Assembly (NCBI RefSeq): GCF_900044055.2
Contig: NZ_FCOX02000066.1
Coordinates: 1 to 36,047 of the forward strand
Direction of reading: 5' to 3'
DNA: 36,047 nt
From: Caballeronia calidae
GTDB lineage: Bacteria > Pseudomonadota > Gammaproteobacteria > Burkholderiales > Burkholderiaceae
Part shown: piece by piece, positions 32,082 through 36,047 of the stretch
Layout: the number at the start of each line of letters is the position of its first letter
Numbering within the stretch: position 1 is the first letter of the stretch
Translations under genes and position numbers: made by a program
Notes under the pieces: generated by a model
What the model was told of the DNA's origin: nothing
The model's database searches: none
Seen by the model: only the letters and a program-made list of their open reading frames with translations

Positions 32082-33185
32082 ATGCTAAACGTAATGACGA
32101 GTCAAAAACAAAACGTTCTTCGCCCCTTCAACGTGATCTCGGCAAAGGCCACGACCTTCGCGGCCGCGATTCTCACGAGCGCGCTGCTCGCCGCTTGCGG
32201 CGGCGGTGACGCCGGCACCGCTTTGGACGCCACCGCCAAGAGCGAACTGCCGGAGTCCACTGCGAAGGCTACGACCAGCACGTCCATCTTCTATGGGATG
32301 AACGGCCGCAACACGAACGGCGGCGCGTACGATTCCACCGCCGTGTCGACGCAGCTCGCGCAACTGCAAGACCTCGGCGCGAAGATCTATCGTAATTCCG
32401 TGTACAACCTGGCGTCGGCGAAGGTTGTCGCGAAGATGGCTCAAACGATGGCAGCGGGCGGCGTGACGGTGTATCCCGTGATCATGCTGGGTACCGGCTA
32501 CAGCTCCGAGCAGCAGGCCTACAACGCGGGTTACACGCTCGGTCAGCAAGTCGCGGGAACCTACAAGTACAAATACTACGAAGTCGCGAACGAGCTCGAA
32601 GCGCAAGCGCTCACCGGCAACGTCGACGGTACGAACTGGACGCACTACCGGAATCAGCCGTTCGTCGTCGCGCGCGGCGTGCTTCGTGGTCTGATTGCAG
32701 GCGTGAAGTCGGTGGACGGCTCGGCGAAGATCATCGTGAACGGCACCTGGCTGCACTACGCGTTCTTCCAGATGCTGATGGACGGCTCGCAGCCTGACGG
32801 CACGCACGGCCATCCCACGGTGAACTGGGATATCACGGCATGGCACTGGTATTCGGACCAGGGCGACATGACGCGTGCATGCGGCGGCACGGGTTGCTAC
32901 GACATGCTCGGCGTGCTCCGTTCGTTCGGCAAGCCGATCTGGCTCACCGAATTCGGTGTGCGTCCGAATTACGGTTCGTATCAGCAGATCGCGTCGTATA
33001 TGGCGGGCAGCAAGATGATGGGCCTGTTCCAGAGCGTGGCGACGAAGTACAACATCCAGTCGATCCAGGCGTTCGAACTCTATGACGACAACGAAGGCGA
33101 CTTCGGCCTGATGCGTTCGGACGGCCAGACGACGAAGGATGCATACTGGGCATACAAGAACTTCGTTGCCAGCCACCCGATGTAA
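32082..33185 (+). CDS. Lipoprotein resembling a clan GH-A glycoside hydrolase
   Basis: A 367-residue exported lipoprotein. The signal sequence contains ATTFAAAILTSALLAAC with the lipobox cysteine at residue 39; a Gly/Asp/Ser/Thr-rich linker to ~65 follows. The catalytic part looks like a TIM barrel: SIFYGMNGRN, YRNSVYNLASA, VYPVIMLGTGYSS, the acid/base motif YYEVANELE with Asn170-Glu171, ITAWHWYSDQ, and the nucleophile candidate Glu290 in PIWLTEFGV. Asn-Glu at strand 4 and Glu at strand 7 are the clan GH-A signature (families such as GH5, GH39). A distinct family cannot be assigned. A second ATG at 32094 could be the real start; neither has a clear ribosome site. Probable role: cleaving an exopolysaccharide or biofilm glycan at the outer membrane. 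Confidence 0.75.
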   Translation: MLNVMTSQKQNVLRPFNVISAKATTFAAAILTSALLAACGGGDAGTALDATAKSELPESTAKATTSTSIFYGMNGRNTNGGAYDSTAVSTQLAQLQDLGAKIYRNSVYNLASAKVVAKMAQTMAAGGVTVYPVIMLGTGYSSEQQAYNAGYTLGQQVAGTYKYKYYEVANELEAQALTGNVDGTNWTHYRNQPFVVARGVLRGLIAGVKSVDGSAKIIVNGTWLHYAFFQMLMDGSQPDGTHGHPTVNWDITAWHWYSDQGDMTRACGGTGCYDMLGVLRSFGKPIWLTEFGVRPNYGSYQQIASYMAGSKMMGLFQSVATKYNIQSIQAFELYDDNEGDFGLMRSDGQTTKDAYWAYKNFVASHPM

Positions 33186-33244
33186 GTTGCGCGGGGTCTG
33201 ACGGCCCCGCTGGCTTAACCCTTCTCGCCGTTACAGGCGTACTT

Positions 33245-33279
33245 CACGAGCGACCCTTTGCGGTCGCTCGTGGCGTTTT
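33245..33279 (+). terminator. Strong terminator after the glycosidase-like gene
   Basis: An 11-bp stem CACGAGCGACC... (from 33245) with GGTCGCTCGTG (33262-33272), loop CTTTGC, then GCGTTTT. A weaker G/C hairpin at 33191-33210 precedes it. Confidence 0.82.
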
Positions 33280-33477
33280 GGGGCACGACGCCGCGTCGAA
33301 GGTTCATCGGCACGACTATATGACTGGTATTCGACCGCAGCGCCTTGCTCGCGAATGCGCTCCGCCCTACTCTCGATGAACGCCTACCCTCCCGATCGCC
33401 GCGGGGTCGGCCATATTCATACGATCCATACAGTGATGCATCTTCCGTTCGGAGATGCGCGTTCTATCGGAGGAGAC

Positions 33478-34164
33478 ATGCGCGACAACCTGATTCCCGT
33501 CATCGTGGGCCGAAAATGGCGAATTGCCGAGGGTTACCATGCCGTTGAACTTCGCACCACGTCGCGATCGGTTCTTCCGGCGTTCGACGAGGGTTCGTAT
33601 GTCACGCTTTGCCGGAGTCGCGCGGGCGGCAGGGCAAGCGTTCACCCCTTGCTCCGCGTCTCATCGTTTTCGGATGGCTACGTGGTAGGCACGCGGCAAG
33701 AGCGCGATGGCCAAGCGAATGGCGCGCTATCCGGCTTTCCGTTGAACGAGCGAGACGAGGTATTCGTCGGCGTCCCGCAAAGCCCGCCGACCGTTCTGGA
33801 CGATCGCGTGCGATCAATCCTCTTTTCAGGCGGGATAGGCGCCGCATCCATCGTAGGGATCGCAAAGCGGCTTGCATCGGCGGGGCAAAGATTCGAAGTG
33901 CACAACTTCGCTCGCACGGCGGACCGCGCAGTGCTTCGGGAAGAGCTCGACGCGCTTCGCGATCACGGCGAGGTCTATCACTACTTCGACGTGTCCAACG
34001 ATCTATTCGAGCAGCAGACTTCTCACGCGATGAGCCCGGCTCGTGCGAGTACGCAGATCTATTGCAGCGGGCCGCCTGCGTTCATGGATTTCATCGAGCG
34101 TCAGGCGCGCGAGTGGGTGTACGCGGACAACATCCATAAGATCGTGCTCGGAGAGCGAGCGTAA
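33478..34164 (+). CDS. VanB/phthalate-dioxygenase-reductase-like protein lacking the ferredoxin domain
   Basis: A 228-residue protein related to the reductases of Rieske oxygenases. The first ~100 residues form the flavin-binding barrel (IPVIVGRKWRIAEGYHAVELRTT). The NAD-binding part is clear: ILFSGGIGAASIVGIAKRLASAG, FEVHNFARTADRAVLREEL and the end motif IYCSGPPAFMDFI. The usual flavin motif R-x-Y-S is degenerate (LRVSS), and the C-terminal ~85-residue plant-type 2Fe-2S domain with its four cysteines is absent: the chain ends at IVLGERA. The start is fixed by GGAGGA directly before the ATG at 33478. No oxygenase partner is nearby. It may have lost redox function or use a separate ferredoxin. 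Confidence 0.75.
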   Translation: MRDNLIPVIVGRKWRIAEGYHAVELRTTSRSVLPAFDEGSYVTLCRSRAGGRASVHPLLRVSSFSDGYVVGTRQERDGQANGALSGFPLNERDEVFVGVPQSPPTVLDDRVRSILFSGGIGAASIVGIAKRLASAGQRFEVHNFARTADRAVLREELDALRDHGEVYHYFDVSNDLFEQQTSHAMSPARASTQIYCSGPPAFMDFIERQAREWVYADNIHKIVLGERA

Positions 34165-34189
34165 TAAACCCACGCGCCGCGCCGCCTTC

Positions 34190-34519
34190 TCAACCGTGCG
34201 GCGCAGTCTCCGGCACACACACGAACGAAACCGTGGACGTCTGCTCTTCGAGCGAACGCACGCCGCTCGTCGCCTCCGATCTGACCACGACACGTTGCGA
34301 ACGTTGCTTGCAATAGTCGCTGGCGGCGTCCATCGCCGCGTTGCGCGCGGTCACCCACGACATGCGCGTGCCTGTCGCCTTGCCGGTGACGGTGTAGGTG
34401 TCGGGTTGCGCACCGGCGGTGACGCCGTTAGTCGTGCCGCACGACGCGAGCAGCGTGAAAAGCGCAACTGCGCCGATCGCGCGTCGCGCCGAAACAAATG
34501 GTCGTAGGGAATGGAGCAT
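34190..34519 (-). CDS. Small lipoprotein, unknown function
   Basis: A 109-residue protein with a lipoprotein signal: RRAIGAVALFTLLASC, cysteine at residue 27, then GTTNGVTAG. The mature part contains a GKATGTRMSWVTARNAAMDAASDYC stretch with a conserved-looking cysteine pair (two Cys outside the lipobox). It resembles short outer-membrane-associated lipoproteins of Burkholderia with no known role. The ATG at 34517-34519 is preferred; an earlier start would place a non-signal segment first. It converges with the VanB-like gene 26 bases away. Confidence 0.7.
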   Translation of the reverse strand: MLHSLRPFVSARRAIGAVALFTLLASCGTTNGVTAGAQPDTYTVTGKATGTRMSWVTARNAAMDAASDYCKQRSQRVVVRSEATSGVRSLEEQTSTVSFVCVPETAPHG

Positions 34520-34686
34520 ACGCTTGTGGACCGTGAATATTAAGATTCGGCCCGAATGGTACAAGCGTCTGCGAATTTCTTCACAGATGAGAGGAAAGCT
34601 GCGGCTTTATCGGGTCCGTTGAACGGTCACGCGAGCAGTGTCGCGCGCCTTTTCACGATCGACCGCGCATGCGGCCCGTCGTTCCC

Positions 34687-34917
34687 TCAAGCCTGTGCGA
34701 TGCGATCCAGCAGATGCTGCAAACGCGAGTGCTGACACGGCGCGAGGCCCGGCGTGGAAAGCGCCTGCACGACGCGTCCGCGCCAATAGGTCTTCGAAAA
34801 GAGCGAATTCGCGCCTTCGAGGCTCAGGACTTGTTCGAGATGTTCGATCGCCGTATCGAGATAGCCGACGCTATAAGGATGCGTGCGTGCGCTGATGTAG
34901 TTCATGGCGCGGTCCAT
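34687..34917 (-). CDS. Small hypothetical protein
   Basis: A 76-residue helical protein reading MDRAMNYISARTHPYSVGYLDTAIEHLEQVL and ending in a leucine-rich helix (LQHLLDRIAQA). The composition is ordinary and coding-like (regular hydrophobic spacing), but there is no clear ribosome site and no recognised domain. It lies 159 bases downstream of phaB on the same strand, beyond a strong hairpin. An in-frame ATG four residues in (34905) is an alternative start. Confidence 0.5.
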   Translation of the reverse strand: MDRAMNYISARTHPYSVGYLDTAIEHLEQVLSLEGANSLFSKTYWRGRVVQALSTPGLAPCQHSRLQHLLDRIAQA

Positions 34918-35039
34918 CGGAGGAGCGAGTGGTTCGAATGAGGATTGGATCGGCGTGCACGATGTGTCGCACGTGGATATCGTCGCGCGGGTTCGTGACG
35001 AACGTGCGACGCGGGCAAACTTTCTTCGATGCGATCATG

Positions 35040-35069
35040 GAGCGGCACGCGAATCGTCGCGCGCCGCTC
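35040..35069 (-). terminator. Long hairpin downstream of phaB
   Basis: GAGCGGC-a-CGCGA (35040-35052), loop ATCG, TCGCG-c-GCCGCTC (35057-35069): twelve pairs with one mismatch. It starts eight bases after the phaB stop on the minus strand. It lacks a T-run but is very stable. Confidence 0.65.
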
Positions 35070-35076
35070 GCATGCA

Positions 35077-35820
35077 TCAGCTCATGTGCTGGCCGCCGTT
35101 GATCGCGATGTTCGAGCCGGTCACGAAGCCCGCGTCATCGGAGCACAGGAACGCGATGAGCGCGGCGACTTCTTCGGGCTTGCCGAGACGGCCGGCCGGA
35201 ATCTGCGGAAGAATCTTCGTGTCGAGAATCTCCTGCGGAATCGCGGTCACCATCTTCGTCGCGAGATAGCCCGGCGAAATGGTGTTGACGGTCACGCCCT
35301 TCTTCGCGACTTCGAGCGCGAGCGACTTCGTGAAGCCGTGCATGCCCGCCTTCGCGGCTGCGTAGTTCGTCTGGCCGATCTGGCCTTTCGAGCCGTTCAC
35401 CGACGAGATGTTGATGATGCGGCCCCAGCCGCGCGACACCATCTCTTCGCACACCGGCTTGGTCATGTTGAAGACCGAGTCGAGATTGGTGCGCAGCACG
35501 GCGTCCCAGTTCACCTTGGTCATCTTCTTGAAGGTCGTGTCCTGGGTGATGCCGGCATTGTTCACGAGGATGTCGATCGGGCCGACTTCGGCCTGGATCT
35601 TCGCCACGCAGTGCTGGGCGGAATCGTAATCGGCGACGTCGACGCCATATGCGCGGAAGTTGTAGCCCTGGCGATCCATTTCCGTCAGCCATTCGGCGGT
35701 CTTCGCGTTGCCCGGCGAATGCGTTACGACGACCGCGTAGCCGGCGTCGTGCAGCTTCATGCTGATGGCTTCGCCCAGACCGCCCATGCCGCCCGTCACT
35801 ACTGCGATTCGCTTAGTCAT
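35077..35820 (-). CDS. phaB: Acetoacetyl-CoA reductase
   Basis: A 247-residue NADPH-dependent reductase converting acetoacetyl-CoA to (R)-3-hydroxybutyryl-CoA, the monomer of polyhydroxybutyrate. The SDR fold is complete: TGGMGGLGEAIS at the cofactor site, NNAGIT, the catalytic Ser in NISSVNGSKGQIGQ and Tyr-x-x-x-Lys in NYAAAKAG, and the C-terminal GSNIAINGGQHMS, a near-canonical PhaB ending. VVTHSPGN follows strand two, as in PhaB of Cupriavidus and Burkholderia. The ATG at 35818-35820 has a GAGGAG site upstream. It follows phaA by 135 bases on the minus strand, the usual phaC-phaA-phaB order. No phaR repressor gene is visible after it, which is a common neighbour in this group. Confidence 0.96.
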   Translation of the reverse strand: MTKRIAVVTGGMGGLGEAISMKLHDAGYAVVVTHSPGNAKTAEWLTEMDRQGYNFRAYGVDVADYDSAQHCVAKIQAEVGPIDILVNNAGITQDTTFKKMTKVNWDAVLRTNLDSVFNMTKPVCEEMVSRGWGRIINISSVNGSKGQIGQTNYAAAKAGMHGFTKSLALEVAKKGVTVNTISPGYLATKMVTAIPQEILDTKILPQIPAGRLGKPEEVAALIAFLCSDDAGFVTGSNIAINGGQHMS

Positions 35821-35955
35821 GCTGATACTCCTCTTCAATTCTCTCAGGTTGAATGATGCTCGGAATGCCACCGGTGCTGCCATGTTGCCTCGACGCTTAT
35901 ATTTGTTCGATGACGCGTCGGGCCGCGCGCGGGCAGCGCCGGTGTACTGCTTTCG

Positions 35956-36047
35956 TTACGGACGTTCGATCGCCAGCGCGACACCCATCCCGCCGCCGAT
36001 GCACAGCGACGCCAGACCCTTCTTCGCATCGCGCTTCTGCATTTCGT
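35956..36047 (-). CDS. phaA: Acetyl-CoA acetyltransferase, C-terminal end (partial)
   Basis: Only the last ~30 residues are in the window, read from the right edge: EMQKRDAKKGLASLCIGGGMG, then VALAIERP and stop at 35956-35958. The CIGGGMG stretch carries the second catalytic cysteine of thiolases. This enzyme condenses two acetyl-CoA to acetoacetyl-CoA, feeding PhaB. The gene begins beyond the window. Confidence 0.93.
   Translation of the reverse strand, partial: EMQKRDAKKGLASLCIGGGMGVALAIERP

Overview
The window looks like a stretch of a secondary replicon or accessory chromosome region from a Burkholderiaceae bacterium of the Paraburkholderia/Caballeronia/Burkholderia type. The reasons are the high GC content, a phaA-phaB (polyhydroxyalkanoate) pair, two small secreted DUF4148 proteins, a type VI secretion remnant, a 3-hydroxybenzoate 4-hydroxylase with a MarR regulator, and a 2-oxoglutarate-dehydrogenase-type E3. 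I saw no rRNA, tRNA, insertion sequence, integrase or CRISPR array.

Layout. 1-597: end of a ribose-type sugar-binding protein. 670-2654: decaying type VI secretion cluster on the minus strand (tssE, tssL, and a tssK lacking its 5' half), abutting a plus-strand scrap of tssA. 2763-2951: a small peptide with a double-glycine leader. 3131-5027: a cyclic-nucleotide-domain histidine kinase and an HU protein.

5260-23376 is the centrepiece: a two-part catabolic locus. A LacI regulator (minus) faces a long plus-strand operon (6454-18383): CoA-transferase, enoyl-CoA hydratase family protein, aldehyde dehydrogenase, sugar ABC importer (binding protein, two permeases, ATPase), short-chain dehydrogenase, GMC flavoprotein oxidoreductase and a DUF993 aldolase-like protein. 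Three copies of a TTGGAACGWTCCAA operator flank or overlap a near-perfect sigma-70 promoter between LacI and the operon. A strong shared terminator separates this from a convergent minus-strand operon (DUF1479 oxygenase-like protein, second GMC oxidoreductase, Gfo/Idh/MocA dehydrogenase) with a divergent AraC regulator. Together these suggest uptake of a glucose-like compound, its oxidation, carbon-carbon cleavage by the DUF993 protein, and CoA-dependent processing of the acid product. The substrate is unknown and I recognise no described pathway with this gene set.

23512-26966: a DUF4148 protein, mobA-like 3-hydroxybenzoate 4-hydroxylase, a MarR regulator and a DoxX membrane protein. 27064-28772: a stand-alone ModE-type DNA-binding protein convergent with a DUF2325 coiled-coil protein; a sequence closely resembling the ModE 'Mo-box' sits upstream of the latter. 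29047-30819: dihydrolipoyl dehydrogenase fused to a lipoyl domain of the 2-oxoglutarate-dehydrogenase E2 type. 30928-31200: second DUF4148 protein, followed by a gene-poor, more AT-rich gap to 32081.

32082-33185: a lipoprotein resembling a clan GH-A glycoside hydrolase, with a strong terminator. 33478-34164: a VanB-like reductase without its ferredoxin domain. 34190-34917: a small lipoprotein and a small hypothetical protein. 35077-36047: phaB and the 3' end of phaA on the minus strand.
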